Of a stretch of 37,034 nucleotides of DNA, positions 1 to 9,577 are shown one piece after another (the first letter of the stretch is position 1; each line of letters begins with the position of its first letter). The position numbers and the translations under genes were made by a program. The stretch comes from Sulfurimonas sp. (lineage in GTDB: Bacteria > Campylobacterota > Campylobacteria > Campylobacterales > Sulfurimonadaceae), in the NCBI RefSeq assembly GCF_027056685.1, contig NZ_JALUKE010000068.1:1-37034 (forward strand), written 5' to 3'. The notes below the pieces were generated by a model. That model saw only the letters and a program-made list of their open reading frames with translations, was not told where the DNA came from and did not search any database.

Positions 1-29
1 TCAACTTCAATAACATCTGCTTTAGCCAT
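1..29 (-). CDS. infA: Translation initiation factor IF-1, N-terminal fragment
   Basis: Only the first nine codons lie in the window (MAKADVIEV), matching the conserved start of bacterial IF-1, which binds the 30S A site during initiation. The gene continues beyond base 1. It lies 21 bases downstream of map, the usual place for infA at the end of the spc operon. The identification rests on this short peptide together with the secY-map-infA order. The intervening bases carry an AAGGACTTATA stretch that can serve as its ribosome binding site. Confidence 0.85.
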
Positions 30-50
30 TATAAGTCCTTTTTTTTACTC

Positions 51-809
51 TTAAGCAAGAGATAATATTTCAGCTTTACCGTTGATAACTGCAACAGTAT
101 GCTCATAGTGTGAACCGCGTAAACCATCGGTACTAACAACATCCCACCCATTTTCTAAAATAACAGGTTTCGCCTCTTTTTGACATATCATAGGTTCCAA
201 ACAAAAAACCATTCCATTTTTTATCTTCGGTCCAGCTTTTGCTTTTCCACCTTCAAGATAATTTGGAATCTCTGGTTCTTCATGAGGTTTTCGCCCTATT
301 CCATGTCCACAAAAGTTACGAAGAGGTACAAAACCACGCTCTAATATAAACTGCTCCATCATTGAAGAGAGTTCTTTAAAACGCATTCCCTGTTTAATAT
401 TTTCTATTGCATAATAGAGCGTATCTTTTGAACAGGCAATTAAATCTTCATCCTCTTTTGTAATTTCTCCTACACCCATACTAATTGCAGCATCACCAAA
501 CCAACCCTCAAGCTCTGTACCGACATCATAGCCAATAACATCACCCTCTTGGAGTTTATAGTCTGAAGGAATACCATGAATGATAACCTCATTAAGTGAA
601 GTACATACTGCGTTTGGAAAGCCGTAAAGACCTTTAAAAGATGGTTTTGCACCATGAGAGCGAATATAATCCTCTGCCATAGCATCCATCTCTTTAAGAG
701 TCATACCAACCTTTGTATTTTCACGAAGAAGTTCTAGCGTGCCACCAACAATTTTGTTGGCAGCTCTTAGTTTTTCTATTTCTGCTGGTTTTTTAAGTCC
801 GATAGCCAT
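51..809 (-). CDS. map: Type I methionine aminopeptidase
   Basis: This 252-residue cytoplasmic metalloprotease removes the N-terminal methionine from new proteins. The type I pita-bread fold is readable: the GYDVGTELEGWFGDAA segment supplies two metal-binding Asp residues (one in GYDVG, one in FGDAA), the FCGHGIGRKPHEEP segment supplies the metal-binding His, and FCLEPM and the late YEHTVAV segment supply Glu and His positions. There is no N-terminal zinc-finger extension, and the length is normal for the short bacterial form. It starts two bases after the secY stop and is therefore co-transcribed with the ribosomal genes. The site ahead of its ATG is only a weak GGTTGG, consistent with translational coupling to secY. 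Confidence 0.96.
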   Translation of the reverse strand: MAIGLKKPAEIEKLRAANKIVGGTLELLRENTKVGMTLKEMDAMAEDYIRSHGAKPSFKGLYGFPNAVCTSLNEVIIHGIPSDYKLQEGDVIGYDVGTELEGWFGDAAISMGVGEITKEDEDLIACSKDTLYYAIENIKQGMRFKELSSMMEQFILERGFVPLRNFCGHGIGRKPHEEPEIPNYLEGGKAKAGPKIKNGMVFCLEPMICQKEAKPVILENGWDVVSTDGLRGSHYEHTVAVINGKAEILSLA

Positions 810-811
810 AG

Positions 812-2074
812 TTATAGACCAACCGCACTTAAAGTTTCATATTTACTCATATAGATTTGCGCTTCAATTTTTCTCATAGTGTCAAGAGCAACTTGAACCA
901 CAATAAGAACCGCAGTACCACCAAAGAAAAATGGTACACCCATACCTTTAATAATCATAAATGGTAAAGTAGCCACAAGTCCAAGATACAAAGCACCTGT
1001 AAAAGTTAAATTACTCGCTGTTGTATTTAAAAACTCTTTTGTAGCATTACCAGTACGAATACCAGGAATAAAACCACCCTGTCGTTTAAGATTATCTGCT
1101 ATATCTTTTGCATTAAATGTAATAGATGCATAAAAGAATGCAAAGAAAATTACAAATGTAAATGTCAAGAAGTTAAAGAAGTAACCACCAGGATGTAAAA
1201 AGTCAGCTATTGCTTGAATAGTTGGATTTGTACTACTTCCTAAAACAGTCATTGGGAACATTAAAATCGCACTTGCAAAGATAACTGGAATAACACCAGC
1301 TAAGTTTACTTTAATTGGAATGTAATTCATAACTCGTTTATTTTGATTTTGCATCATAGTTTTTTTAGCATAGGTAACAGGTACACGGCGTTCGCCAAGT
1401 TCTACATAAATAATAATACCAACAGTTGCTAAAACTAATACAATTATAGCTATTACAGTTAAGAAACTCATAGCACCCGTATTTACCATTTCAACAGTTT
1501 GACCGATGGCTCTAGGAATTGCAGATACAATACCAGCAAAGATAATTAAAGAGATACCATTACCTATACCACTTTGAGTAATTTGTTCACCAATCCACAT
1601 AAGAAGCATAGTCCCTGCAAGCATAGAAACAGCAGAAAGAAGAATAAATGTGTTGTGATCAGCTAAAATAGCACTGTTACCACTAGGTCCTGTTAAACTC
1701 TCTAATCCAACACTCACACCTACTGCCTGAACTAAAGTAATAGCAATTGTTGCATAACGAATAATTTGCATATACTTAGTCATACCATCACGCTCTTTTT
1801 TCATTTGACCTAAAGTAGGAAAAGTTGCAGCAAGAAGCTCCATAATAATTGAAGCAGTGATGTAAGGCATAATACCAAGAGAAATTACAGATAATCTTTG
1901 AATAGCATTACCGCTAAACATATTCATAAGACCTAAGGCATCTGATTGGTGAGAGTTGAAGAATGAAGCAATAACAGAAGTATCTACGCCTGGAACTGGC
2001 ACATAAGCCAGAAGGCGGTAGATAAATAAAAAACCGATAGTAATAAGGATCTTATTAACTAGATTTTTATTCAT
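812..2074 (-). CDS. secY: Preprotein translocase channel subunit SecY
   Basis: SecY forms the inner-membrane protein-conducting channel with SecE and SecG. The 420-residue protein has ten predicted hydrophobic segments and the conserved family stretches: an N-terminal KILITIGFLFIYRL helix, the plug-region FSGNAIQRLSVISLGIMPYI segment, ITQSGIGNGISLIIFAGI, and the cytoplasmic loop GERRVPVTYAKK that contacts SecA and the ribosome. Its length is normal. It sits between rplO and map, as in most bacterial spc operons, and no adk gene intervenes. The start ATG is six bases past the rplO stop, with an AGGTAAC element lying in the end of rplO. Confidence 0.97.
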   Translation of the reverse strand: MNKNLVNKILITIGFLFIYRLLAYVPVPGVDTSVIASFFNSHQSDALGLMNMFSGNAIQRLSVISLGIMPYITASIIMELLAATFPTLGQMKKERDGMTKYMQIIRYATIAITLVQAVGVSVGLESLTGPSGNSAILADHNTFILLSAVSMLAGTMLLMWIGEQITQSGIGNGISLIIFAGIVSAIPRAIGQTVEMVNTGAMSFLTVIAIIVLVLATVGIIIYVELGERRVPVTYAKKTMMQNQNKRVMNYIPIKVNLAGVIPVIFASAILMFPMTVLGSSTNPTIQAIADFLHPGGYFFNFLTFTFVIFFAFFYASITFNAKDIADNLKRQGGFIPGIRTGNATKEFLNTTASNLTFTGALYLGLVATLPFMIIKGMGVPFFFGGTAVLIVVQVALDTMRKIEAQIYMSKYETLSAVGL

Positions 2075-2079
2075 AATAT

Positions 2080-2478
2080 TTAGTTACCTGTAGTAGTAAC
2101 GTTTTCGTCTTTAATTTTCGATGCTAAATCTTTCGCTTTTGCACCTACTAGTTTAATTTTAGCTACTGAATTTGCAACTTTATGAACACCACGGATTGTC
2201 TCCATTGTGATCTCTTCAAGTTCAGCTACAGCTTTAATTTTTTCTATGTTTATTACATATGGTTTCACTGTATTAGAGTGAAAACCAATTTTTGGTAAAC
2301 GTTTTGCAAGTGGTTGTTGCCCACCTTCAAAGTTTCTTTTTCTTTTGTAACCTGTACGAGACTTTTGACCTTTTTGACCACGAGCTGCAGTCTTACCAGT
2401 ACCAGAAGCTTGTCCACGACCAACTCTTTTACGAGAGTGAGTTGAACCCTCTGCAGGTTTTAAGTTTTCAATACCCAT
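2080..2478 (-). CDS. rplO: 50S ribosomal protein L15
   Basis: L15 is a late-assembly protein of the large subunit. The 132-residue product has the basic glycine-rich N-terminal tail typical of the family ([19 protein letters not shown] at about residues 20-38), which threads into 23S rRNA, followed by a globular C-terminal half ([20 protein letters not shown]). It lies three bases after rpsE. In many bacteria rpmD (L30) sits between rpsE and rplO. Here there is no room for it, which is usual in this phylum. Confidence 0.97.
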   Translation of the reverse strand: MGIENLKPAEGSTHSRKRVGRGQASGTGKTAARGQKGQKSRTGYKRKRNFEGGQQPLAKRLPKIGFHSNTVKPYVINIEKIKAVAELEEITMETIRGVHKVANSVAKIKLVGAKAKDLASKIKDENVTTTGN

Positions 2479-2481
2479 TTT

Positions 2482-2925
2482 CTATCCTTTAATACGAGAA
2501 AGTGCTTCAACTGTAGCACGAACTAGTGTGTTTGGATTGTTTGAACCAATTGACTTAGTTAGTAAATCTTGGAAACCTGCAAGCTCAAGAACTGGACGAG
2601 CCGCACCACCTGCGATAAGTCCTGTACCTTCAGATGCTGGTTTTAAAAGAATTGTACTAGCATTGTACTTGTGTTCAATATCGTGAGCGATTGTAGTACC
2701 TTTAATCTTAACAGTAGTTAAGTTTTTAAATGCATTATCAACTGCTTTACGAATAGCATCAGGAACCTCTTTCGCTTTTCCTACACCATATCCAACAGTA
2801 CCGTTTTTATTACCAACGACAATAAGTGCAGTAAAACGAAATCTTCTACCACCCTTAACAACTTTTGTTACACGACCAATGTTTACAATTGATTCTTCAA
2901 ATTCATCTCTATTGATTTCTGTCAT
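2482..2925 (-). CDS. rpsE: 30S ribosomal protein S5
   Basis: S5 sits at the mRNA entry and decoding region of the small subunit. The double-stranded RNA-binding S5 domain is clear ([20 protein letters not shown], then the [18 protein letters not shown] loop), followed by the C-terminal domain ending in [10 protein letters not shown]. The reading frame opens with ATG-GCT-ATG. An AGGAG element lies only three bases from the first ATG (2931) but nine from the second, so I start at 2925 and get 147 residues beginning [11 protein letters not shown]. The first ATG remains possible. Confidence 0.95.
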   Translation of the reverse strand: MTEINRDEFEESIVNIGRVTKVVKGGRRFRFTALIVVGNKNGTVGYGVGKAKEVPDAIRKAVDNAFKNLTTVKIKGTTIAHDIEHKYNASTILLKPASEGTGLIAGGAARPVLELAGFQDLLTKSIGSNNPNTLVRATVEALSRIKG

Positions 2926-2937
2926 AGCCATGCGCTC

Positions 2938-3294
2938 CTAGAACTTAATTTCGTTTGCACGAAGTGAATCACCAAACGCAGCAATAACGCCGTGATATTG
3001 GTAACCATTACGATCAAAAACAATTTCAGTGATGTTTGCTTCTTTTAGTTTAGCAGCGAATGCTTCACCAAGTGCAGCAGCACCTTCTTTGTTTGCTTTA
3101 TGACCAGTAGCCTTTGAATGTAGTGCGCATAAAGTTGTTGCAGTTGCATCATCTATAGCTTGTACACTGAGGTAACGGTTTGATTTAAATACAGAAACAC
3201 GAGGAAGTTCAGCACTACCAGATATCTTTGCACGAATACGACGCTTACGTTTTAAACGGTTAGCAATTTTGCTTTTTAATACTTTAGCATTCAT
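2938..3294 (-). CDS. rplR: 50S ribosomal protein L18
   Basis: L18 binds 5S rRNA and helps dock it in the central protuberance with L5. The 118-residue sequence has the basic N-terminal stretch ([15 protein letters not shown]), the [15 protein letters not shown] core strand region, and the conserved ending [21 protein letters not shown]. The length is normal. It lies between rplF and rpsE, six bases before the latter. It carries one copy of the repeated AAACGCAG octamer on the plus strand. Confidence 0.97.
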   Translation of the reverse strand: MNAKVLKSKIANRLKRKRRIRAKISGSAELPRVSVFKSNRYLSVQAIDDATATTLCALHSKATGHKANKEGAAALGEAFAAKLKEANITEIVFDRNGYQYHGVIAAFGDSLRANEIKF

Positions 3295-3307
3295 TTATCT
3301 TCCTCCC

Positions 3308-3844
3308 TTATTTCTTAGCAGTTTTACCGGCTTTACGCACGATATGTTCTTCCATGTATTTAACACCTTTACCTTTATACGGCTCTGGTGGACGGAATGA
3401 ACGGATTTCAGCAGCAACTTGACCTAACATTTGTTTGTCATGGCTTTTGAGTGTAATTACATTCTTCTCAACAACTGCTTCGAGACCTTCTGGTAAATCA
3501 TAGTTAATATCATGAGAGAAACCAAGTTGTAAATTAAGAACTCTACCTTTAACAGCAGCTCTATAACCAACACCATTGATTTCAAGTTTTTTCTCATAAC
3601 CAGTAGTCAAACCAGTAACTATATTTTGAGCTAATGCTCTAAAAGTTCCCCAGAAAGCTCTGTGTTCACGAGAGTCAGATATATTTTTAAAAGTTAAAGT
3701 ATTTCCTTCAACATCAAAAGTAACATACCCTTTAGTGTCTAAATCAACACTAGTTTTACCTTTTGTAAAAGTGATAACATTTCCATTTGTAGTAACAGTG
3801 ATGTCACTAGCAAATTCTACAGGATTTTTTCCAATTCTTGACAT
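3308..3844 (-). CDS. rplF: 50S ribosomal protein L6
   Basis: L6 lies near the sarcin-ricin loop and the factor-binding site of the large subunit. The 178-residue product begins MSRIGKNPVEF and shows the two repeated L6 folds. The second ends in the family signature PPEPYKGKGVKYMEEHIVRKAGK. The length is normal for bacteria. It is separated by nine bases from rpsH and by thirteen from rplR, in the standard spc order. Confidence 0.97.
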   Translation of the reverse strand: MSRIGKNPVEFASDITVTTNGNVITFTKGKTSVDLDTKGYVTFDVEGNTLTFKNISDSREHRAFWGTFRALAQNIVTGLTTGYEKKLEINGVGYRAAVKGRVLNLQLGFSHDINYDLPEGLEAVVEKNVITLKSHDKQMLGQVAAEIRSFRPPEPYKGKGVKYMEEHIVRKAGKTAKK

Positions 3845-3853
3845 GCTATACTC

Positions 3854-4252
3854 CTACCATACCGTACACATAACTTCACCACCAATACCAAGCTCATAAG
3901 CTTTGTCATTTGGTAGTACGCCATGTGAAGTACTTACTATAATAGTTCCGTAACCATTTTTGAAACGCTTAATATCTTCTTTACCTTTGTAAACACGACG
4001 ACCAGGTTTAGAAACTCTTTTCATTTCATTAATTACACATTTTTCATTATCATCATACTTAAGTACAACTTTAATAGTTTTTTTAACGCCATCTTCGATA
4101 ACATTATAAGATTCAATGTAACCTTTATCAGCTAAGATATTTGCTACAGCTTCAACGCTCTTAGAGTGTACTAAAGTTGTAACTGGTAATCTTCTCATAC
4201 CAGCATTACGAATACGCGTTAACGCATCTGATACTAGATCATTTATTGCCAT
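3854..4252 (-). CDS. rpsH: 30S ribosomal protein S8
   Basis: S8 is a primary 16S rRNA-binding protein that organises the central domain of the small subunit. The 132-residue protein begins [18 protein letters not shown] and contains the conserved C-terminal signature [20 protein letters not shown]. In E. coli S8 also represses its own operon. Here the gene follows the largest gap of the ribosomal cluster (76 bases after rpsN), which contains a hairpin (see that entry). The start is supported by an AAGGAATAATAAA stretch directly upstream. Confidence 0.97.
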   Translation of the reverse strand: MAINDLVSDALTRIRNAGMRRLPVTTLVHSKSVEAVANILADKGYIESYNVIEDGVKKTIKVVLKYDDNEKCVINEMKRVSKPGRRVYKGKEDIKRFKNGYGTIIVSTSHGVLPNDKAYELGIGGEVMCTVW

Positions 4253-4271
4253 TTTATTATTCCTTGTTTGT

Positions 4272-4301
4272 AGTTAGCACTTTATAAATAAATTGCTAAC
4301 T
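4272..4301 (-). promoter_or_regulatory. Inverted repeat in the rpsN-rpsH spacer
   Basis: Perfect eight-base arms, AGTTAGCA (4272-4279) and TGCTAACT (4294-4301), enclose a 14-base AT-rich loop. The element lies about 20 bases upstream of the rpsH start, inside the transcribed operon. It could be an autoregulatory binding site, a processing site or an mRNA hairpin insulating rpsH translation. No U-run follows it, so a strong terminator is unlikely. The function is inferred only from position. Confidence 0.45.
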
Positions 4302-4328
4302 GCTAATGATTAGAAGTTTCCTCTTGGC

Positions 4329-4514
4329 TTACCAAGAAGACTTTCTAACACCTGGGATTAATCCCTCGTTTGCCATTTTTCTAAAACAAATACGACAAAT
4401 TCCAAAATCTCTAAGAACAGAGTGTGGACGACCACAAATCTGACAACGTGTATATCCACGTACTTTAAATTTTGGAGTTCTGTTAGCTTTAGCTATCATA
4501 GACTTTTTAGCCAT
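4329..4514 (-). CDS. rpsN: 30S ribosomal protein S14, zinc-binding (type Z)
   Basis: This is the short 61-residue S14, which binds the 3' major domain of 16S rRNA in the head of the small subunit. The zinc ribbon is intact, with two CxxC pairs at Cys24/Cys27 and Cys40/Cys43, so this is the C+ (zinc) form rather than the longer zinc-free form of enterobacteria. The ATG overlaps the last base of the rplE stop (TAATG). Seventy-six bases containing an inverted repeat separate it from rpsH. Confidence 0.97.
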   Translation of the reverse strand: MAKKSMIAKANRTPKFKVRGYTRCQICGRPHSVLRDFGICRICFRKMANEGLIPGVRKSSW

Positions 4515-5059
4515 TAGTTACTCCCTTTAGTAAAAGGCATTCCCATTTTCTCTAGTAGAGTAAACGCAGCCTTATCAGAATCAGCAGTTGTAACAACTGT
4601 GATATTCATACCGTGGATTTGCATGATTGAATCATAGCTAACCTCTGGGAAAATAAGTTGTTCTTGAAGACCGAAGTTATAGTTACCACGACCGTCAAAT
4701 CCATTACTTGGAACGCCACGGAAATCTTTTACACGAGGAAGTGCAATAGATACGAGGCGATCAAAGAAGTTATACATATTTTCACCACGAAGAGTTACAC
4801 GAACACCAACTGGCATACCTTCACGAACCTTGAAACCTGCAACAGATTTCTTAGCGATTACTGTAGAAGCTTTTTGACCAGCGATAGTTGTAATAGTATC
4901 TTCAATGTTTTGAATAAGTTTGTTATCTTTCATAGCAAAACCAGCACCAACAGAGATAATAACTTTATCTAATGCAGGAATCTGCATTACATTTTTAATA
5001 TCTAAAGCTGCTTGAATCTCTGGCTTGAGAGATAAATATTTTTCTTTTAAACGAGCCAT
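4514..5059 (-). CDS. rplE: 50S ribosomal protein L5
   Basis: L5 binds 5S rRNA and contacts the P-site tRNA. The 181-residue protein has the family elements [54 protein letters not shown] and the C-terminal [20 protein letters not shown]. The length is normal. It begins four bases after rplX and overlaps rpsN by one base. One AAACGCAG copy lies near its 3' end. Confidence 0.97.
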   Translation of the reverse strand: MARLKEKYLSLKPEIQAALDIKNVMQIPALDKVIISVGAGFAMKDNKLIQNIEDTITTIAGQKASTVIAKKSVAGFKVREGMPVGVRVTLRGENMYNFFDRLVSIALPRVKDFRGVPSNGFDGRGNYNFGLQEQLIFPEVSYDSIMQIHGMNITVVTTADSDKAAFTLLEKMGMPFTKGSN

Positions 5060-5063
5060 CTAA

Positions 5064-5294
5064 TTATGCCTCCACTTTACGTACATTTGAAACATCGATA
5101 GGCATTTCTTTATTGATATGCCCACCTTTAGTGTTCTCTTCAGTTGGTTTAATCGCTTTTTTAGCAATTTTACAACCCTCTACGATTACTTTGTTTTTCT
5201 TTGGCATAACTGCAAGTACAGCTGCTTTTGTACCCTTGTCATCACCAGCGATAATTTCTACCATATCGCCTTTTTTGAAATTAAATTTTGCCAT
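5064..5294 (-). CDS. rplX: 50S ribosomal protein L24
   Basis: L24 starts assembly of the large subunit. The product is short (76 residues) but complete, with the N-terminal KOW motif ([20 protein letters not shown]) and the conserved [15 protein letters not shown] strand. Its ATG overlaps the last base of the rplN stop (TAATG), implying coupled translation. Campylobacterota L24 proteins are typically about this short, while those of other bacteria are near 100 residues. Confidence 0.96.
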   Translation of the reverse strand: MAKFNFKKGDMVEIIAGDDKGTKAAVLAVMPKKNKVIVEGCKIAKKAIKPTEENTKGGHINKEMPIDVSNVRKVEA

Positions 5295-5662
5295 TACACA
5301 ACCTCCGGAGCAAGAGATACAATTTTCATGAATCCAGCGTAACGCACTTCACGACCAATTGGTCCAAAAATACGAGTACCGATAGGCTCTCTCTTGTCAT
5401 CAAGTATTACAGCTGCATTGTCATCAAAACGGATTAGTGAACCATTTTCACGCTGAACTTCTTTATGAGTTCTTACAACAACAGCTTTTACAACTTTACC
5501 TTTTTTAACTTTAGCAGTTGGAATCGCTTTTTTTACAGAAGCGACAATAACATCACCTACTGAAGCATAACGACGCTTAGAACCACCAAGTACCTTAATA
5601 CACATAATCTCTTTAGCACCTGTATTATCAGCTACATTCAGACGAGTAAAACCTTGAATCAT
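5294..5662 (-). CDS. rplN: 50S ribosomal protein L14
   Basis: L14 lies at the subunit interface and contacts 16S rRNA helix 14. The 122-residue sequence has the canonical [20 protein letters not shown] start and the ending [20 protein letters not shown]. The length is the universal bacterial one. The AGGAGCG element before the ATG is strong. It overlaps rplX by one base and follows rpsQ with almost no spacer. Confidence 0.97.
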   Translation of the reverse strand: MIQGFTRLNVADNTGAKEIMCIKVLGGSKRRYASVGDVIVASVKKAIPTAKVKKGKVVKAVVVRTHKEVQRENGSLIRFDDNAAVILDDKREPIGTRIFGPIGREVRYAGFMKIVSLAPEVV

Positions 5663-5663
5663 A

Positions 5664-5909
5664 CTACGCTCCTTTTACAACTGACTTAAGTCTAAAAGAT
5701 TTAGTCTTAGAAAGTGGACGACATTCGATTGCAATAATCTCATCTCCAACTTTTACTTCATTACGCTCATCATGTACCAAGTACTTTTTGAAACGTTTTA
5801 CAACTTTATGATAACGAGGATGCATTACACGGCGTTCAACAACAATAGATACTGTTTTATCACCTGCAATTTTAATTACGTTACCTTGAATTTCACGTTT
5901 ATTAGCCAT
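5664..5909 (-). CDS. rpsQ: 30S ribosomal protein S17
   Basis: S17 is a primary 16S rRNA binder with an OB fold. The 81-residue product shows the family core [20 protein letters not shown] and the [20 protein letters not shown] stretch that leads to the conserved [11 protein letters not shown]. It follows rpmC by ten bases, with an AGGGGACGAGCG stretch before the ATG, and is one base from rplN. Confidence 0.97.
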   Translation of the reverse strand: MANKREIQGNVIKIAGDKTVSIVVERRVMHPRYHKVVKRFKKYLVHDERNEVKVGDEIIAIECRPLSKTKSFRLKSVVKGA

Positions 5910-5919
5910 CGCTCGTCCC

Positions 5920-6108
5920 CTAGTTTGCTACTGCAGCAAGTGCAGTATTGATTCTAGCAATATCTTTTTTAGCAACACGAAGTTCGCTAGTATTTTGTAA
6001 TTGCATCATCTTTTGTTTAATTTTTAAAGTAAACAATTCAGTTTTTTTCTCTTTAAGCATTGCTTGAAGCTCTGCTGCTGTTTTATCTGCTAAATCAGAA
6101 TATTTCAT
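5920..6108 (-). CDS. rpmC: 50S ribosomal protein L29
   Basis: L29 is a small two-helix protein near the polypeptide exit tunnel. The 62 residues fit the family: an N-terminal helix rich in charged residues ([18 protein letters not shown]) and a second helix with the conserved [11 protein letters not shown] segment. It overlaps the 3' end of rplP by 14 bases, an arrangement that favours coupled translation. Confidence 0.95.
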   Translation of the reverse strand: MKYSDLADKTAAELQAMLKEKKTELFTLKIKQKMMQLQNTSELRVAKKDIARINTALAAVAN

Positions 6109-6520
6109 TGCTCATCTCCGCAGTAATAATTTTTGTTTTGAATGGTAACTTGTGCATAGCAAGAGTTAACGCTTCACGAGCGATATCATGTGGCACACCA
6201 CCCATTTCAAAAATGATACGACCTGGTTTGATGTTCATTACCCATTGATCAACTGCACCTTTACCTTTACCCATACGAGTTTCAAGAGGTTTAGCAGTTA
6301 ATGGTTTAGCAGGGAATACACGAATCCAAATTTTACCATTTCTTTTAATGTGACGAGTAGAAGAGATACGAGCCGATTCAATCTGACGAGAGTTGATACG
6401 ACCAGCTTCTACTGCTTTTAATGCAATGTCACCAAAAGCTAATTTGTAACCTGAACGAGCATAACCACGGTTACGACCTTTCATTACCTTACGATATTTT
6501 GTTCTTTTTGGCATTAACAT
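6095..6520 (-). CDS. rplP: 50S ribosomal protein L16
   Basis: L16 contacts the A-site tRNA and completes the peptidyl transferase centre. The protein is 141 residues, with the standard [19 protein letters not shown] start, the RIWIRVFP-like segment, and the signature [20 protein letters not shown]. The start is taken at the first ATG because the Met-Leu-Met-Pro opening is conserved. It lies two bases from rpsC and overlaps rpmC. Confidence 0.97.
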   Translation of the reverse strand: MLMPKRTKYRKVMKGRNRGYARSGYKLAFGDIALKAVEAGRINSRQIESARISSTRHIKRNGKIWIRVFPAKPLTAKPLETRMGKGKGAVDQWVMNIKPGRIIFEMGGVPHDIAREALTLAMHKLPFKTKIITAEMSNEIF

Positions 6521-6522
6521 AA

Positions 6523-7236
6523 TTATTCAGCCTTTTCACTATTTTCACGACGCGGTTTTCTTGGACGGCGTTCTTTTTTCTCTTCTTTTGCTTCTGCAGG
6601 AATACCTTTAGTAAGTACTTCACCTTTGAAGATCCATACTTTTACACCGATAATACCGTATGTAGTATGCGCTTCAGCAAAACCATAATCGATTTTTGCA
6701 CGAAGTGTATGAAGAGGAACACGACCTTCTAAATACCACTCAGTACGAGCCATTTCAGCACCACCAAGACGACCAGCAACTGCTACTTTGATACCTTTAG
6801 CACCAGATCTTTGCGCACCTTGCATAACTTTTTTCATAGCTCTTCTAAACGCAATACGACGCTCAAGTTGAGTAGCAACATTTTCAGCAACTAATTGCGC
6901 TGAAGTTTGTGCTTTTTTCTCTTCTTTAATGTTAATAGAGATAGCTTTACCAACTAACTTTTGAAGAGCAGTTTTAAGTTTCTCAATATCAGCACCTTTT
7001 TTCCCAATAATAATACCAGGACGAGCTGCAACGATAGTTACACGAAGTCTTTTCACTGTTCTTTCAATGATGATGTTAGAAACACCAGCATAGTAAAGTT
7101 CTTTCTTTAAAAATGTTCTTATCTTGTGATCTTCACCTAAAGCTGCCGGAGCAGTTTTAAAATTAGGAAACCATCTTGATTCCCAGTTACGGTTGATTCC
7201 AAGACGCAAACCAATAGGATTAACTTTTTGACCCAT
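6523..7236 (-). CDS. rpsC: 30S ribosomal protein S3
   Basis: S3 lines the mRNA entry tunnel of the small subunit. The 237-residue protein has the N-terminal [14 protein letters not shown] start, a type II KH domain with the RNA-binding GxxG loop ([14 protein letters not shown]) and the C-terminal S3 domain ([15 protein letters not shown]). It ends in a basic and acidic tail ([19 protein letters not shown]), a common lineage-specific extension. It sits one base from rplV. Confidence 0.97.
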   Translation of the reverse strand: MGQKVNPIGLRLGINRNWESRWFPNFKTAPAALGEDHKIRTFLKKELYYAGVSNIIIERTVKRLRVTIVAARPGIIIGKKGADIEKLKTALQKLVGKAISINIKEEKKAQTSAQLVAENVATQLERRIAFRRAMKKVMQGAQRSGAKGIKVAVAGRLGGAEMARTEWYLEGRVPLHTLRAKIDYGFAEAHTTYGIIGVKVWIFKGEVLTKGIPAEAKEEKKERRPRKPRRENSEKAE

Positions 7237-7237
7237 A

Positions 7238-7555
7238 CTATTTACCCTCTACTTCTACTAAGATATGTGCTGTTGGTTTTCTAATACCTGAAGCCATACC
7301 ACGAGCTCGTGGACGGAAACGCTTAAGTACAGGACCATTGTCAACACGACATGATGTAATTACACAATCTTCAGCTTCACTACCACTGTTAGCAACTGCA
7401 GATGCAATTACTTTAGAGATAATTTTTGCTGCCTTATTTGGAGTGAATTCTAAAGCTGCCATAGCCTCTTCAGCATTCATACCCTGCACTTCACGAGCAA
7501 TAAGACGAGATTTGATCGGAGATACACGGATAAATTTTAATAATGCTCTAGCCAT
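7238..7555 (-). CDS. rplV: 50S ribosomal protein L22
   Basis: L22 lines the exit tunnel through a long beta hairpin. The 105-residue product begins [20 protein letters not shown] and carries the hairpin region ([19 protein letters not shown]) that also bears known macrolide-resistance sites in other species. I see no insertion or deletion there, so it looks wild type. It lies two bases after rpsS. Confidence 0.97.
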   Translation of the reverse strand: MARALLKFIRVSPIKSRLIAREVQGMNAEEAMAALEFTPNKAAKIISKVIASAVANSGSEAEDCVITSCRVDNGPVLKRFRPRARGMASGIRKPTAHILVEVEGK

Positions 7556-7557
7556 GA

Positions 7558-7833
7558 CTACCCCTTCTTCTGAACAGAGCCCTTATGGCCCTTAAATGTA
7601 CGAGTTGGTGCAAATTCACCAAGTTTATAACCAATGTGATTCTCTGTAACATATACAGGAACAAATTGGCGACCATTATGAACATTTAATGTTAAACCAA
7701 CCATTTCAGGAAGAACCATAGATCTTCTTGACCAAGTTTTAATAGGTTTTTTATCTCCACTAGCTTTCGCTGCTTCAACTTTTTTCATTAAATGAGCATC
7801 TACGAATGGACCTTTTTTTACTGAACGAGCCAT
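7558..7833 (-). CDS. rpsS: 30S ribosomal protein S19
   Basis: S19 sits in the head of the small subunit, near the A site, and pairs with S13. The 91-residue protein starts [15 protein letters not shown] and has the conserved [19 protein letters not shown] and [16 protein letters not shown] segments. The length is normal. It is separated from rplB by one base. Confidence 0.97.
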   Translation of the reverse strand: MARSVKKGPFVDAHLMKKVEAAKASGDKKPIKTWSRRSMVLPEMVGLTLNVHNGRQFVPVYVTENHIGYKLGEFAPTRTFKGHKGSVQKKG

Positions 7834-7834
7834 A

Positions 7835-8680
7835 TTAGCCTACCCTTTTTGCATTTGGTTTACGACGAGTGATGATTAATTTATCACTTGCTTTCTTACG
7901 ACGAGTTTTAGCACCCTTAGTTGGTTTACCCCAAGGAGTAACTGGATGACGACCTGAATTCGTTTTACCTTCACCACCACCATGTGGGTGATCAATAGGG
8001 TTCATAGCAGAACCACGAGTTTGAGGACGAATACCCAAGTGACGTTGACGACCAGCTTTTGCTATTACTATATTTGAAAATTCTTCATTCCCAACAATAC
8101 CAACTGTTGCCATACATTCACCAAGAACTAAACGCATTTCAGATGAAGGCATACGTAATGAAACATATTTACCATCACGACCCATAATTTGAGCAGATGT
8201 TCCAGCTGAACGTACCATTTGTCCACCTTTTCCAACTTTTAACTCAACATTATGAACAAGTGTACCAACAGGAATGTTTTGAAGTTTCATAGCATTACCT
8301 GCTTTAACATCTAAACCAGTATCTGCAGATGCAATTTTATCGCCTACACTTAAACCTTTTGGTTGTAAAATATATCTTTTTTCACCATCAGCATAAGTGA
8401 TAAGTGCAATACGACAGTTACGGTACGGATCATATTCGATTGTACTTACTGTTCCTTCAATACCAAATTTATCTCTTTTAAAATCGATAATACGGTAAAG
8501 TTTTTTAGCACCTGCTTGTTTATGACGAGATGTGATACGACCATTATTGTTACGACCAGCAGTTGTTGGAAGTTTTGTTAATAATGAACGAACGCTCGCT
8601 TTAGCAGTGATATCTGAACTATCTACATTCGTATAAAAACGACGAGATGGAGTTATCGGTCTATAAGTTTTAATTGCCAT
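7835..8680 (-). CDS. rplB: 50S ribosomal protein L2
   Basis: L2 is essential for subunit joining and supports peptidyl transferase activity. The frame is open ten residues further upstream, but those residues are not family-like and would lie inside rplW. I start at 8680 ([14 protein letters not shown]), one base after the rplW stop, with a GGCGG element upstream, giving 281 residues. The functional loop [17 protein letters not shown] with its conserved His is present, followed by the basic C-terminal tail. Confidence 0.97.
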   Translation of the reverse strand: MAIKTYRPITPSRRFYTNVDSSDITAKASVRSLLTKLPTTAGRNNNGRITSRHKQAGAKKLYRIIDFKRDKFGIEGTVSTIEYDPYRNCRIALITYADGEKRYILQPKGLSVGDKIASADTGLDVKAGNAMKLQNIPVGTLVHNVELKVGKGGQMVRSAGTSAQIMGRDGKYVSLRMPSSEMRLVLGECMATVGIVGNEEFSNIVIAKAGRQRHLGIRPQTRGSAMNPIDHPHGGGEGKTNSGRHPVTPWGKPTKGAKTRRKKASDKLIITRRKPNAKRVG

Positions 8681-8681
8681 C

Positions 8682-8963
8682 TTATACCGCCAAACTTTCG
8701 ATTTGTGCACCCTCAGGTAAAGTTACATAAAACTTTTTAAAGTCATTTTGTTTACCAGCTACACCACGGAATCGTTTTACTTTTCCGCTTTGATTTAGAG
8801 AGTTTATTTTTGTTGGAATAATTCCGAAATACTCTCTAAAAACCTCTTTAAGACCTGTTTTACTCATACGAGGTGATGTTTGAACAACAATAACACCATC
8901 TTCTTGTAAACCTAAAGTCTTTTCTGTATAAAGTATAGATTTAATATCTGTAATATCAGCCAT
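8682..8963 (-). CDS. rplW: 50S ribosomal protein L23
   Basis: L23 sits at the tunnel exit and docks trigger factor and SRP. The 93-residue product begins [20 protein letters not shown] and has the family [20 protein letters not shown] helix and [20 protein letters not shown] region. It overlaps rplD by one base (TAATG), so translation is probably coupled. Confidence 0.95.
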   Translation of the reverse strand: MADITDIKSILYTEKTLGLQEDGVIVVQTSPRMSKTGLKEVFREYFGIIPTKINSLNQSGKVKRFRGVAGKQNDFKKFYVTLPEGAQIESLAV

Positions 8964-9577
8964 TACTTAGCCTCACTTGTCAAAGTTTCCCATACAGCTT
9001 TTTCTATCACGATAGAGCGATAGTTTGCAGCTAAGTATGCATTTAACTCATTTGATTCGATTACATATGTTGCATTTAAATTTTCAAATGCTAAAAATGT
9101 TTTCTCATCTAATAAAGATTTAACAAAAAGTGTATCTCTTTGGTTAAGTGCTTTGAACATTGCTGCAGCGTCTTTAGTTTTACCAGACTCAACAGAGATG
9201 CTATCTACAACAAAAAGAGTACCATTTTGTGCATGCTCATTTAAAGCAAAGTTTAAAGCAAGTTTCTTTTGCTTTTTATTTACTTTTAAATCATAGTTGC
9301 GGTTGTTTTGAGAACCAAAAGCTTTACCACCACCTACGAAGATTGGAGAACGACGTGAACCAGCACGAGCGCGTCCGCCACCTTTTTGAGCCCATGGTTT
9401 TTTACCACCACCACGCACTTCACTTCTACCTTTAGTAGTCGCTGTATTTGCACGTTGTGCAGCTTGAGCAGACTTAACATAAAGGTAAAGGTTGTGAGGG
9501 TTGATTCCTGAGAAATTCTCAGGTAATGCTAACTCAGATGCTTTTTCCATTTTTTCATTTAAAACGATTGCGCTCAT
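8963..9577 (-). CDS. rplD: 50S ribosomal protein L4
   Basis: L4 lines the exit tunnel through an extended loop. That loop is clear in this 204-residue protein ([20 protein letters not shown], then [19 protein letters not shown]), framed by the alpha/beta core. In E. coli L4 also represses the S10 operon through a long leader. Here the operon leader is only about 50 bases, so that mechanism is unlikely. The gene overlaps both rplC and rplW by one base. Confidence 0.96.
   Translation of the reverse strand: MSAIVLNEKMEKASELALPENFSGINPHNLYLYVKSAQAAQRANTATTKGRSEVRGGGKKPWAQKGGGRARAGSRRSPIFVGGGKAFGSQNNRNYDLKVNKKQKKLALNFALNEHAQNGTLFVVDSISVESGKTKDAAAMFKALNQRDTLFVKSLLDEKTFLAFENLNATYVIESNELNAYLAANYRSIVIEKAVWETLTSEAK

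Noticed and set aside
2478-2482. Missing rpmD (L30) between rpsE and rplO
   Set aside because: Absence of L30 is usual in Campylobacterota, so it is a lineage marker and not a deletion special to this strain.
2292-2492. Plus-strand open frames inside the ribosomal genes, and similar ones elsewhere (for example 4658-4972, 5113-5342, 33062-33456)
   Set aside because: They lie entirely antisense to well-supported genes, lack ribosome binding sites and have no recognisable protein features.
8681-8710. Ten-residue N-terminal extension of L2
   Set aside because: The extra residues overlap rplW and do not match the conserved L2 start; the ATG at 8680 has a ribosome binding site.
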